This document shows, in pieces, positions 25,538 through 34,313 of a stretch of 64,000 nt of DNA. The notes under the pieces are model-generated. The model did no database searches, was not told the origin of the DNA, and saw only the letters and a list, made by a program, of their open reading frames with translations. Position 1 is the stretch's first letter, and every line of letters starts with the position of its first letter. The stretch is from Flagellimonas lutimaris (lineage in GTDB: Bacteria; Bacteroidota; Bacteroidia; Flavobacteriales; Flavobacteriaceae): positions 1 to 64,000 of the forward strand of contig NZ_QXFH01000076.1 of NCBI RefSeq assembly GCF_003581615.1, in the 5' to 3' direction. Made by a program: the position numbers and the translations under genes.

Positions 25538-26575
25538 ATGAAAACGATTATAAATACAAATTTCGTAAAATTTTTGGCTATCGCCATGATTTCAATGGTA
25601 ACTTTCTCTGTCTCTGCGCAGGAGGAAGAAGAATCAAAGTTCACTTTGAGTGGTTCTGTTGATGCTTATTACAGAACTACCACAAAAGATGGAGGCGAAG
25701 CCACAACAGCCTCCTTTACATCATTTGCAAATCAAACAGGTTTTGCATTAGGTATGGCCAATTTGATAGGTACTTACGATATGGGGGATACAGGTGTTGT
25801 GGTCGATTTGGTTTTTGGACCAAGAGGTACCGAAGCTACTTTTAATAACGACGTACTTAATGGTATTATCAACCAAGCATATGTTTACTGGAATGTTTCC
25901 GAAAGCACTACATTGACTATGGGTCGTTTCAATACCTTTTTGGGGTATGAAGTAATCGCTCCACAAGCAAATTTCAACTATAGTGTTTCTTACTTATTTT
26001 CAAATGGACCATTTTCGCATTTGGGCTTAAAAGCAGATTTTGCTTTATCTGATGATGTAAGCTTAATGCTTGCAGTAATGAATCCTTGGGATACCAACGA
26101 CATCAGTGACTCTGGTGAGTATTCTTTAGGTGGTCAGCTAGGGTTTTACGATCAATTCTTAAACCTTTACTACGATAGCGGAAAGAGTGGTGGTCTTGGT
26201 TTTGAAATTGATTATACCGGTGGCTTTGATGTAACCGAGGATTTTTTCTTTGGAATAAATGCAGCATATAACGACAACTCGGAGACTGGAACTGGTTTCT
26301 ATGGTGCGGCAATTTACCCACAACTGACCACATCTGATAATTTTGCAATTGGACTTCGTGGTGAATACATGACATTTACCGATGATGCTGTTGAAGATGA
26401 CTCTCCTGTTCTTGGACTGACGTTGACTGGAAGCTTTACCAAAGACAATCTTATCATTAAACCAGAGGTTCGTTTGGATACTTGGGGGAATGACATAGAG
26501 CCCTATAACGACGGTGATGGAGCTTTTACCAGCAATCAATCTTCATTCTTGATTGCCGCTATTTACTCTTTCTAA
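25538..26575 (+). CDS. Outer-membrane porin-like beta-barrel
   Basis: This 345-aa protein has a signal peptide (to about residue 28, ...TFSVSAQ). Alternating amphipathic strands run throughout (for example FTLSGSVDAYYRTTT, VYWNVSESTTLTMGRF, LGLKADFALSDDVSLMLAVMNPW), and it ends in a C-terminal aromatic residue (IAAIYSF), the barrel-insertion signal. The acidic extracellular loops and lack of a plug suggest a diffusion porin. Placement after glnK-amt suggests a role in letting ammonium or related small solutes cross the outer membrane. That is inference. Confidence 0.85.
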   Translation: MKTIINTNFVKFLAIAMISMVTFSVSAQEEEESKFTLSGSVDAYYRTTTKDGGEATTASFTSFANQTGFALGMANLIGTYDMGDTGVVVDLVFGPRGTEATFNNDVLNGIINQAYVYWNVSESTTLTMGRFNTFLGYEVIAPQANFNYSVSYLFSNGPFSHLGLKADFALSDDVSLMLAVMNPWDTNDISDSGEYSLGGQLGFYDQFLNLYYDSGKSGGLGFEIDYTGGFDVTEDFFFGINAAYNDNSETGTGFYGAAIYPQLTTSDNFAIGLRGEYMTFTDDAVEDDSPVLGLTLTGSFTKDNLIIKPEVRLDTWGNDIEPYNDGDGAFTSNQSSFLIAAIYSF

Positions 26576-26594
26576 GCGATGTAGATATGGTACG

Positions 26595-26632
26595 AAAAAA
26601 GCCTTATTCCATTAGGATTAAGGCTTTTTTTT
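26595..26632. terminator. Bidirectional terminator between porin and DUF1684 genes
   Basis: AAAAAAGCCTTATTCC and GGATTAAGGCTTTTTTTT form a stem with one mismatch, flanked by A and T runs on both sides, so it can stop transcription from either convergent gene. Confidence 0.85.
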
Positions 26633-27269
26633 AATCCTTGTTAAAATTTTTCACTCCTGCTCTCACCATAGTTCTCAAATAATTTTGCCTTGGCACTAGA
26701 GGGCAGGAGTACTTTTTGTTATAAACACAATAAGGATTGTATGCTTTGTTAAAGTCAATCACCAAAGTATCACCTACCGGGATGCTTAAATCTATATACC
26801 GACCGCCACCATACGTTTCTTCTCCATTGGTATTGTCCAAAAAAGGCAAAAACAAATAATCCTCATATTCTTCATCCTCCAACAACTCCAAACTTTGGTA
26901 CACTTCCAATTGATGCTTGGTACCGTTCAAGGTAAAATATGCAATTCCGTAAACAACTTCTTGACTTTCCCTATCCGTAGTAGTAGGCATAAAAAACGGT
27001 TCTGCATTTGGGGTTCTTTCAAAACGTGCTTTTACGATATACGAAGTATCGGGGTTAAAAAAATCAAGCCCCTCAAAGTCTTTGCGGTACTTATCAGGCA
27101 GAGGAGATGAATCAGGATCCTTGAAACTTTCATTTTGCTCTTTCTGGTAATTCAGAATATCTGCGACCAAATCGGATTCTACTGCTACCGTTTTTTCTTT
27201 GTCATGATACTTTTTACCTTGTCCACAGGACGTTAAAAAAATTACAGAAAGTAAGATTGCATATCTCAT
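26631..27269 (-). CDS. DUF1684 lipoprotein
   Basis: This 212-aa protein has a lipobox (LLSVIFLTSCGQG, Cys15) and the DUF1684 core: RKDFEGLDFFNPDTSYIVKARF, VVYGIAYFTLNGTKHQLEVYQS, LFLPFLDNTNGEETYGGGRYIDL and DFNKAYNPYCVYNKKYSCPLVPRQNYL. The family is widespread and uncharacterised. It is likely anchored in the periplasm. The gene stands alone. Confidence 0.88.
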   Translation of the reverse strand: MRYAILLSVIFLTSCGQGKKYHDKEKTVAVESDLVADILNYQKEQNESFKDPDSSPLPDKYRKDFEGLDFFNPDTSYIVKARFERTPNAEPFFMPTTTDRESQEVVYGIAYFTLNGTKHQLEVYQSLELLEDEEYEDYLFLPFLDNTNGEETYGGGRYIDLSIPVGDTLVIDFNKAYNPYCVYNKKYSCPLVPRQNYLRTMVRAGVKNFNKD

Positions 27270-27334
27270 TCACAATGATATTTATACAAAAATACAGCTT
27301 AAACTAAATAAGTAAACCCAATGAAGTGTTAGGA

Positions 27335-28756
27335 CTAATTTTCATCCAACTTGATATCGTACCGTGCATCATCCAAATATTTTGAAACCAGCTCGTTAAA
27401 TTCAGGTGTAATACGGAACAACGCAGTATTTTCAAGACTATAAAGTTTTTCCTTGTCCTTGAAACCTTTTTTCAATACTTCTTCCAAATAGAATAACGAG
27501 GTTCCAAAATCATCATTTTTAGCACTCAGGGAAATGGTTTGCAAATAAAACTCGTAATTGTCTGGCTCTAAAATAGTTTTCAGCATATATAAAAATGCAA
27601 GAGCATCTTCATCAACCACTTCTTCTGATAATACAATTTTTATGTTATCCTCTGCCAAGACGTTTACAAACCCCTTTAATCGATGACCCATTTGCTTTTC
27701 AAAAGGTTTTGAACTGGAAATAAATTTATCTATAACCCCCATTTGATGGTTCCACCAACCCAAATTATTAAAATTATAGGTGTAAACATCCTCTTCCATA
27801 TAATATTGGTAATCCTCTTTAAGCATGGACTCCTGTAAAAAAGCAGCATTTTCCGCCCTTTTCAATACTTTGTATGCTTTGCCCCTTCTGAGATCCCTCT
27901 GGACCGACCTAAGAGAATCCATATTCTTCAAAGCCCCATACATAGACATCATTTGAGTTAAGTATTGCTCGGCCCACAACAAATCACCAATACTTTTTAG
28001 TTGATTCACTTTCGCCAGGTCCTCTTGATATGCTTTTTCTATAAAGGTGGAATCCTTTGGAATCCATTGTCTCCCCATCGCATCCAAAGTAAAGAGCTGC
28101 ATCCCCTTTTCTATGTACGAAACTCCTGGCCATTCGCCATTCCCATCATAGAGCAAAACCTGATTAGGGAATTTATATCGGTCTAAAAGTTTGGCGTCTG
28201 TTAGCATAAAGGGGTAATTATAGTTCTCCTTATTCACGATACCCACAAAATGAAAAGACTCCTTTATGTTAATAAGTTCTCTATTGGCCAAAGAAGCACC
28301 TATTGACATAGCTCCATTGACCCCTTTAATGAGAATAGGCACCAAGCTCGCGAATTGACCTCCCGTGTCCTCGCCAGCGGCATAAATTCTATCGGCATGA
28401 ATCGGCAACAAACCAGTCACCTTTTGGATTATCTGGCTGGTCAAGACCATATTCTTACTCAAGGAAACACTATCTGTCAATTTTGGCGCAGCTAAAACAT
28501 AGCCTTCATTTTCAGCCGCTATTACAAACATGGAAAGAGCACTTTTCTCCTTTCCCTCAGTATCAAAAATCATGAGCAAAGGCCACTTTTTGTCCATGGA
28601 AAATTTCTTTGGAATATAAATGGAATAGGTATTTTCGGTTGAATCATTTACCGAAAGATTTTCAATGATCTCTCCCTTTTTTAAAACCATTTGTTGCGAA
28701 AAGACAGAAAGTGTGCAAAAAATAGTCAGAAGCGGTAACAAACATGTTTTTCTCAT
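27335..28756 (-). CDS. Alpha/beta-hydrolase-like secreted protein without the catalytic serine
   Basis: This 473-aa protein has a signal peptide (MRKTCLLPLLTIFCTLSVFSQQ). The first half (about 30-230) follows secreted esterases: YSIYIPKKFSMDKKWPLLMIFD, then ADRIYAAGEDTGGQFAS, where the nucleophile elbow G-x-S-x-G should be. Here it reads G128-E-D130-T-G132, so the serine is replaced by aspartate. The second half (about 240-473) is helical, without a recognised domain. It may be a binding protein or pseudo-esterase. It sits between DUF1684 and an Lrp regulator with no visible operon. Confidence 0.75.
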   Translation of the reverse strand: MRKTCLLPLLTIFCTLSVFSQQMVLKKGEIIENLSVNDSTENTYSIYIPKKFSMDKKWPLLMIFDTEGKEKSALSMFVIAAENEGYVLAAPKLTDSVSLSKNMVLTSQIIQKVTGLLPIHADRIYAAGEDTGGQFASLVPILIKGVNGAMSIGASLANRELINIKESFHFVGIVNKENYNYPFMLTDAKLLDRYKFPNQVLLYDGNGEWPGVSYIEKGMQLFTLDAMGRQWIPKDSTFIEKAYQEDLAKVNQLKSIGDLLWAEQYLTQMMSMYGALKNMDSLRSVQRDLRRGKAYKVLKRAENAAFLQESMLKEDYQYYMEEDVYTYNFNNLGWWNHQMGVIDKFISSSKPFEKQMGHRLKGFVNVLAEDNIKIVLSEEVVDEDALAFLYMLKTILEPDNYEFYLQTISLSAKNDDFGTSLFYLEEVLKKGFKDKEKLYSLENTALFRITPEFNELVSKYLDDARYDIKLDEN

Positions 28757-28818
28757 AATTCAATTTAATCAAAAATCTAGCCAAAGTTGGTTTCGGAATC
28801 ATCAAATTATTCCAATAA

Positions 28819-29271
28819 CTATTTACCTGCCTTGTTTTTTTTGATTGGCGCATTGCCAACAACTTTGGAAAGCACGATATGGGTCCTACATTCCCCATAA
28901 ACAATAAGTTCATCGATAAATTTTTCCAAATGGGATTGGTCCCGAAGAACAACCTCCATTATAATATTTTCATTACCCGTAATCCGGTAACAATTCACCA
29001 CTTCCTGAAAAGTTTTGACCTTATCCAAAAATGGTTTCAGCTTCCCCATAAAGGCACGTAACATAATAATGGCTTTTAACTGATATCCTACCTCCACATA
29101 GGAAATACTAGCACAGTAACGTTCTATGACCCCAAGGTCCTCCATCTTTTTAACGCGTTCCGCCACGGCGGGTGGTGTCAACCCAATTTTCCTTCCAATA
29201 TTGGCAAAGGACTCCCTCGCATTTTGTTGCAGATGATTTAATATTTGCCAATTCAGGTCATCTATCTTCAT
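28819..29271 (-). CDS. Lrp/AsnC family transcriptional regulator
   Basis: This 150-aa protein has an N-terminal winged helix (about 4-60; NWQILNHLQQNARESFANIGRKIGLTPPAVAERVKKMED), then a RAM/ACT-like ligand-binding domain (about 65-145; FQEVVNCYRITGNENIIMEVVLRD). The basic tail APIKKNKAGK is extra. It is divergent from the 29393 gene. Targets are unknown; amino-acid responsive control is the family norm. Confidence 0.92.
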   Translation of the reverse strand: MKIDDLNWQILNHLQQNARESFANIGRKIGLTPPAVAERVKKMEDLGVIERYCASISYVEVGYQLKAIIMLRAFMGKLKPFLDKVKTFQEVVNCYRITGNENIIMEVVLRDQSHLEKFIDELIVYGECRTHIVLSKVVGNAPIKKNKAGK

Positions 29272-29392
29272 ATCAAAAGTAATTTACCAATATTTTTTTG
29301 CTTTTAAAAGCTAAATCAAATAATCGCTTTAATAACAAAAGTAAAAAAATTTAATTCGTGCGTAATTTTATGAGTCAAAATTGCTGTTAGAA

Positions 29393-29794
29393 ATGGAGAG
29401 AAATTCTCTTAACTCCTTAGGTGTTTATCGTAAATCTTTGGCGCTACGCGACATGAGCGAAGCTGTTGCGGCTTATTTTACCCAAAACAGGGAAATACTA
29501 TCATTACGTAAAATTGATTCTTTCCGGGATGATATTTCCAAATCCCTTATGGCAGATGCCGATTTGATTACCAAAGAAGTGGAACAAGCCGCCCTTAGTA
29601 ATTGCTATTCTTCAAGAATGAGAAGTCTCTCTTATGTAAATATAATGACCCGTAACATTTTGGCTTACTGTAATGGCTTGGAACGGGACGGTGTTAAAGA
29701 AAAGGAATACCTGAACCTCCTTCGCAAGGAGATTCGAATATTCCGGGTTTCCTTTAAGAAATGGAGAAAGTCCTTGATCAATAAGAACGACTAA
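29393..29794 (+). CDS. Helical hypothetical protein
   Basis: This 133-aa cytosolic protein starts from ATG 29393; an in-frame TTG at 29381 is less likely. It is predicted all-helical and rich in Arg/Lys/Glu, with no signal, membrane segment or known motif (KSLALRDMSEAVAAYFTQN, LITKEVEQAALSNCYSSRMRS, EIRIFRVSFKKWRKSL). It is convergent with icmF, 8 bp from its stop. Function unknown. Confidence 0.7.
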   Translation: MERNSLNSLGVYRKSLALRDMSEAVAAYFTQNREILSLRKIDSFRDDISKSLMADADLITKEVEQAALSNCYSSRMRSLSYVNIMTRNILAYCNGLERDGVKEKEYLNLLRKEIRIFRVSFKKWRKSLINKND

Positions 29795-29801
29795 CCCATT
29801 T

Positions 29802-32800
29802 TTACATATTTCTTCGGTATTGCCCACCTACTTGAAAGAGAGCTTCGGTAATTTGGCCTAATGAACAGTATTTTGAAGCTTCCATCAATTTCTCAAAAAT
29901 ATTCTCGTTCTTGATTGCCACCTCTTGTAATTCACTCAACTGTTTTTCAGCTTCGCTAGCTTCTCTTTTATGAAGGTTCTGTAAGGTTTTTATTTGATTT
30001 TCCTTTTCAGTTTCCGTGGCCCGGATTACCTCCGCAGGCAAAATGGTAGGTGAACCCTTGGAACTCAAGAAGGTATTTACCCCAATTATAGGATATTCGC
30101 CCGAATGCTTCAAGGTTTCATAATGAAGGCTTTCTTCTTGGATTTTGGAACGCTGATACATTGTTTCCATGGCGCCGAGCACGCCGCCACGCTCGGTGAT
30201 TCTATCAAACTCCATCAAAACGGCCTCTTCTACTAAGTCTGTAAGCTCTTCAATAATAAATGACCCTTGTATCGGATTTTCATTTTTGGCCAATCCCAAT
30301 TCTTTGTTGATAATCAACTGAATGGCCATCGCCCTGCGAACAGATTCCTCGGTTGGCGTAGTAATAGCTTCATCATAGGCATTGGTATGCAAAGAGTTGC
30401 AATTATCATAAATCGCATACAATGCCTGAAGGGTGGTACGGATATCGTTAAAATCAATTTCCTGAGCATGCAAGCTTCTTCCTGAAGTCTGGATATGATA
30501 TTTCAACATCTGAGCTCTTGGGTTGGCACCATACTTTTCTTTTAAGGCTTTGGACCAAATACGTCGAGCCACGCGTCCAATAACGGCATACTCTGGGTCC
30601 ACACCATTGGAAAAGAAGAATGAAAGGTTGGGACCAAACTTGTTGATATCCATTCCGCGGCTCAAATAGTATTCCACATAAGTGAATCCGTTGGATAATG
30701 TAAACGCCAATTGAGTAATCGGGTTAGCACCTGCCTCGGCAATATGATAGCCCGAAATAGAAACGGAATAGAAATTACGAACCTGTTGTTCAATAAAATA
30801 TTCCTGTACATCGCCCATCAACCTCAGGGCAAACTCAGTTGAAAAAATACAGGTGTTTTGTGCTTGGTCTTCTTTTAAAATATCAGCCTGTACCGTACCA
30901 CGAACCTGGTTTAAAGTTTTAACCCTTATCTCCTCATAAACCGATTCTGGCAGTACTTGGTCTCCCGTAACACCCAAAAGCATAAGTCCTAAACCATCGT
31001 TCCCTTCAGGAAGTTCCCCATAATAATCGGGTCGCGCTATTCCTTTATCTTTAAAAATGGTTTTGATTTTGCGCTCGACCTCTTTCTCCAAGTCATTTTC
31101 TTTGATGTACTTCTCACAGTTCTGATCTATGGCGGCATTCATAAAAAAGGCTAAAAGCATCGGTGCGGGACCATTAATGGTCATACTCACAGAAGTCATT
31201 GGACTGCTAAGGTCAAATCCCGAGTACAGTTTTTTAGCATCATCCAAGCAACAAATGGAGACCCCAGCATTACCTATTTTTCCATAAATATCTGGGCGAT
31301 GGTCTGGGTCGTTTCCGTACAAAGTCACCGAATCAAAAGCGGTGGATAAGCGCTTCGCGGGCATGTCCATACTCACATAGTGAAAGCGTCGGTTTGTCCG
31401 TTCAGGACCTCCTTCACCTGCAAACATTCGGGTGGGGTCCTCCCCTTCTCTTTTAAATGGATACAGACCTGAAGTATATGGAAATTCCCCTGGTACATTT
31501 TCCTGTAAAATCCATTGTAGAATGTCGCCCCAAGCTTTGTATTTGGGTAAGGCCACTTTTGGAATTTGACTGTGCGAAAGTGACTCGGTATGCGTTTTTA
31601 TCTTGACTTCTTTGTCTCGAACTTTAAAGGAATAGATTTCGGCTTTGTAGCGATTTACTTTTTCTTTCCATTTTAAAATGGCCTCCCAATGATGTGGGTT
31701 CAAGTGCATCTTTATCCTATCAAACTCCTTGATGAGTAGATTAACCAATTCCTTGGACTCCTTATTTTTGATATGAGATTCGATTTCCTCTTCGTTCAAT
31801 CCAGATTTATCCAAAAAAAGCTCCTCTGCTTTTTCTTGGTCCATTTCCAAGATAGAGGCCACTGTCAAAAAGACACCATATAGCTTTTGCGCTATTTTGG
31901 ATTCTTCCTTCGCCTTCGCATCATAACCTCTATTGCTTTCGGCTATTTCGGATAAATATCGAGTGCGTGCTGGTGGAATCACATAGATTTTTTCAGCCAT
32001 TTCCTGTGTTACCTCAATAGTAGAGTTCAACGTGGAATTTGCTTTTTCCACCAAGATGTCCATCACCATTTTATAAAGACTGTTCATCCCGGGATCATTA
32101 AACTGAGAAGCAATGGTTCCAAAAATGGGCAGTTCATCTTCACTGGTATGCCACAATCCATGGTTTCGGGCATATTGTTTTTTCACATCGCGAATGGCAT
32201 CGAGCGCACCCCTTTTATCGAACTTATTGATGGCCACAATATCCGCAAAGTCGAGCATATCAATCTTCTCCAACTGTGTTGCCGCACCAAATTCGGGCGT
32301 CATCACATAAAGTGAAACATCGCTATGCTCCAATATTTCGGTATCGGACTGCCCAATTCCAGAGGTTTCCAGGATAATCAGGTCGTATTTGGCAGCCTTC
32401 AGCACTTGAACAGCCTCGGACACATATTTGGACAAGGCCAAATTGGACTGACGCGTAGCCAAGGAACGCATATATACCCTTTCATTATTGATAGCGTTCA
32501 TTCGGATTCTGTCACCCAAAAGTGCTCCTCCCGTTTTTCGTTTGGAAGGATCTACAGAAATAATCCCAATATTTTTATCGGGAAAGTCAATCAAAAAGCG
32601 TCGAACCAATTCATCCACTAAACTGGATTTCCCTGCTCCGCCTGTACCTGTAATTCCCAAAACGGGAACACTGCCTTGTTCTTTTTCTACTATCGGTAGA
32701 AACTTTTCAAACTCCTCATGACGGTTCTCCGCTAAAGAAATCAAACGAGCCAAAGTATTAGGATGCTTCTTTTCTAATTCATTTTCCAAAGATTTTCCTT

Positions 32801-33260
32801 TGGGAAATTCTAAATCCGGAACAGCAGTATCACAACGCTCCACCAAATCATTGATCATGCCCTGAAGTCCCATTTCCCGACCATCGTCCGGGGAGTAGAT
32901 TCTTTCTATGCCATAATCCATCAGCTCTTTTATTTCTTCCGGAAGGATAACTCCGCCACCTCCACCAAAAATTTTGATGTGTCCCGCACCTCTTTCTTTC
33001 AATAAATCGAACATATACCTAAAATACTCATTGTGCCCCCCTTGGTAAGAGGTCATTGCAATGGCATTGGCATCTTCTTGAATGGCGCAATCAACAACTT
33101 CGGCAACACTCCTATCGTGACCCAAATGAATCACCTCAACCCCTGTGGCTTGGATGATTCTTCTCATAATATTGATGGCTGCATCGTGACCATCAAACAA
33201 AGAGGCTGCGGTTACGATTCTGATTTTATGTTTAGGCTTGTAGGGTTTAATTTGTTCCAT
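29802..33260 (-). CDS. icmF: Fused isobutyryl-CoA mutase/GTPase (IcmF-type)
   Basis: This adenosylcobalamin enzyme rearranges the carbon skeleton of short acyl-CoAs. I start it at [15 protein letters not shown] (33260; 1152 aa); the 39 residues upstream in the open frame are not homologous-looking. Domain order is: B12-binding (1-145; cobalamin loop LFDGHDAA with His25, GGG near 100), a MeaI-like G-protein chaperone (about 195-420; Walker A GTGGAGKS 205-212), a linker, then the mutase barrel (about 560-1120; [43 protein letters not shown]). This single-chain order is diagnostic of IcmF rather than MutA/MutB. Exact substrate is not decided. Confidence 0.93.
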   Translation of the reverse strand: MEQIKPYKPKHKIRIVTAASLFDGHDAAINIMRRIIQATGVEVIHLGHDRSVAEVVDCAIQEDANAIAMTSYQGGHNEYFRYMFDLLKERGAGHIKIFGGGGGVILPEEIKELMDYGIERIYSPDDGREMGLQGMINDLVERCDTAVPDLEFPKGKSLENELEKKHPNTLARLISLAENRHEEFEKFLPIVEKEQGSVPVLGITGTGGAGKSSLVDELVRRFLIDFPDKNIGIISVDPSKRKTGGALLGDRIRMNAINNERVYMRSLATRQSNLALSKYVSEAVQVLKAAKYDLIILETSGIGQSDTEILEHSDVSLYVMTPEFGAATQLEKIDMLDFADIVAINKFDKRGALDAIRDVKKQYARNHGLWHTSEDELPIFGTIASQFNDPGMNSLYKMVMDILVEKANSTLNSTIEVTQEMAEKIYVIPPARTRYLSEIAESNRGYDAKAKEESKIAQKLYGVFLTVASILEMDQEKAEELFLDKSGLNEEEIESHIKNKESKELVNLLIKEFDRIKMHLNPHHWEAILKWKEKVNRYKAEIYSFKVRDKEVKIKTHTESLSHSQIPKVALPKYKAWGDILQWILQENVPGEFPYTSGLYPFKREGEDPTRMFAGEGGPERTNRRFHYVSMDMPAKRLSTAFDSVTLYGNDPDHRPDIYGKIGNAGVSICCLDDAKKLYSGFDLSSPMTSVSMTINGPAPMLLAFFMNAAIDQNCEKYIKENDLEKEVERKIKTIFKDKGIARPDYYGELPEGNDGLGLMLLGVTGDQVLPESVYEEIRVKTLNQVRGTVQADILKEDQAQNTCIFSTEFALRLMGDVQEYFIEQQVRNFYSVSISGYHIAEAGANPITQLAFTLSNGFTYVEYYLSRGMDINKFGPNLSFFFSNGVDPEYAVIGRVARRIWSKALKEKYGANPRAQMLKYHIQTSGRSLHAQEIDFNDIRTTLQALYAIYDNCNSLHTNAYDEAITTPTEESVRRAMAIQLIINKELGLAKNENPIQGSFIIEELTDLVEEAVLMEFDRITERGGVLGAMETMYQRSKIQEESLHYETLKHSGEYPIIGVNTFLSSKGSPTILPAEVIRATETEKENQIKTLQNLHKREASEAEKQLSELQEVAIKNENIFEKLMEASKYCSLGQITEALFQVGGQYRRNM

Positions 33261-33393
33261 CTGCAATAAAAGGTGAAATTTTGCTCTGCAATTTACGGAA
33301 AATGCAATTGAAAATTGATTTTGATTAAGATTATACAAAAAATAATAAAAGTTTGGGCTTCCTTTTTTGAATATCATAATTTTACCCCCTTAA

Positions 33394-34251
33394 ATGCGTC
33401 CAATGAAACTGACTATTCTTATCAATTGTCCTGACCAATCCGGAATAATCCGTTCTGTGACCACCTTTATTCATCAGCAAAAAGGAAACGTGGTCTACCT
33501 TGACCAGCATGTGGACAAACAGGCAGGCGTGTTTTTTATGCGTTTAAAGAGTGAATTTGAACAGGAATTGGATTTAACCAAGTTCAAAGAGGATTTTGGA
33601 AGAGAATTGGCAACTGGGTTTAGGATGGAGTGGGATGCCTATACCGATGTGTACAGACCAAAAATGGCCATTTTTGTCTCCAAATACAATCATTGTTTAT
33701 ATGATTTATTGAGCAGGTATAATTCTGGGGAACTTTCGGTGGATATTCCTTTTATTTTGAGCAATCACAAGGATTTGGAATATGTGGCAGAGCAGTTTGA
33801 TATTCCCTATTTCTATATTCCCGTGACCAAAGAAACCAAAGCTGAGGCCGAGGACAAGCAGCTCGATCTTTTGAAAAAGTACGGGGTGGATTTCATTGTG
33901 CTAGCGAGATACATGCAGATAGTATCACCAAAGGTGATTGATGTATTCCCGCAGAAAATCATAAACATTCATCACTCTTTCTTACCTGCATTTGCAGGAG
34001 CAAAACCCTACCATGCCGCTTTCGAACGGGGTGTAAAAATTATCGGTGCAACGAGCCACTATGTTACAGAAGATTTGGACGCAGGGCCTATTATTGAACA
34101 AGATGTAACCACAGTTTCCCATACGCATTCTGTTAAAGATTTTATTGCAAAGGGAAGGGATTTGGAGCGTATTGTGCTTTCGCGTGCCGTTAAGCTTCAT
34201 GTTTCAAGAAAAACCATGGTCTACAATAATAAAACGGTGATTTTTTCCTGA
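33394..34251 (+). CDS. purU: Formyltetrahydrofolate deformylase
   Basis: This 285-aa enzyme hydrolyses 10-formyl-THF to formate and THF, balancing one-carbon and purine supply. It has an N-terminal ACT domain (about 5-80, LINCPDQSGIIRSVTTFIHQQKGNV) and a formyltransferase-fold domain (about 90-280) with the hydrolase residues Asn/His/Asp in FILSNHKDLEYVA, INIHHSFLPAFAGAKPYHAAFERGVKIIGATSHYVTEDLDAGPI. An internal Met4 is an alternative start. It is divergent from icmF. Confidence 0.95.
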   Translation: MRPMKLTILINCPDQSGIIRSVTTFIHQQKGNVVYLDQHVDKQAGVFFMRLKSEFEQELDLTKFKEDFGRELATGFRMEWDAYTDVYRPKMAIFVSKYNHCLYDLLSRYNSGELSVDIPFILSNHKDLEYVAEQFDIPYFYIPVTKETKAEAEDKQLDLLKKYGVDFIVLARYMQIVSPKVIDVFPQKIINIHHSFLPAFAGAKPYHAAFERGVKIIGATSHYVTEDLDAGPIIEQDVTTVSHTHSVKDFIAKGRDLERIVLSRAVKLHVSRKTMVYNNKTVIFS

Positions 34252-34313
34252 TTAAAGATTATGTATCTTATAATCAAGAAGCAAAAACAAACTAATAAAA
34301 TATCAATTCTGAG

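Noticed and set aside
33261..33377. 39-residue N-terminal extension of IcmF
   Set aside because: The standard start [15 protein letters not shown] is at 33260, and the extension is low-complexity and covers the promoter gap shared with purU.
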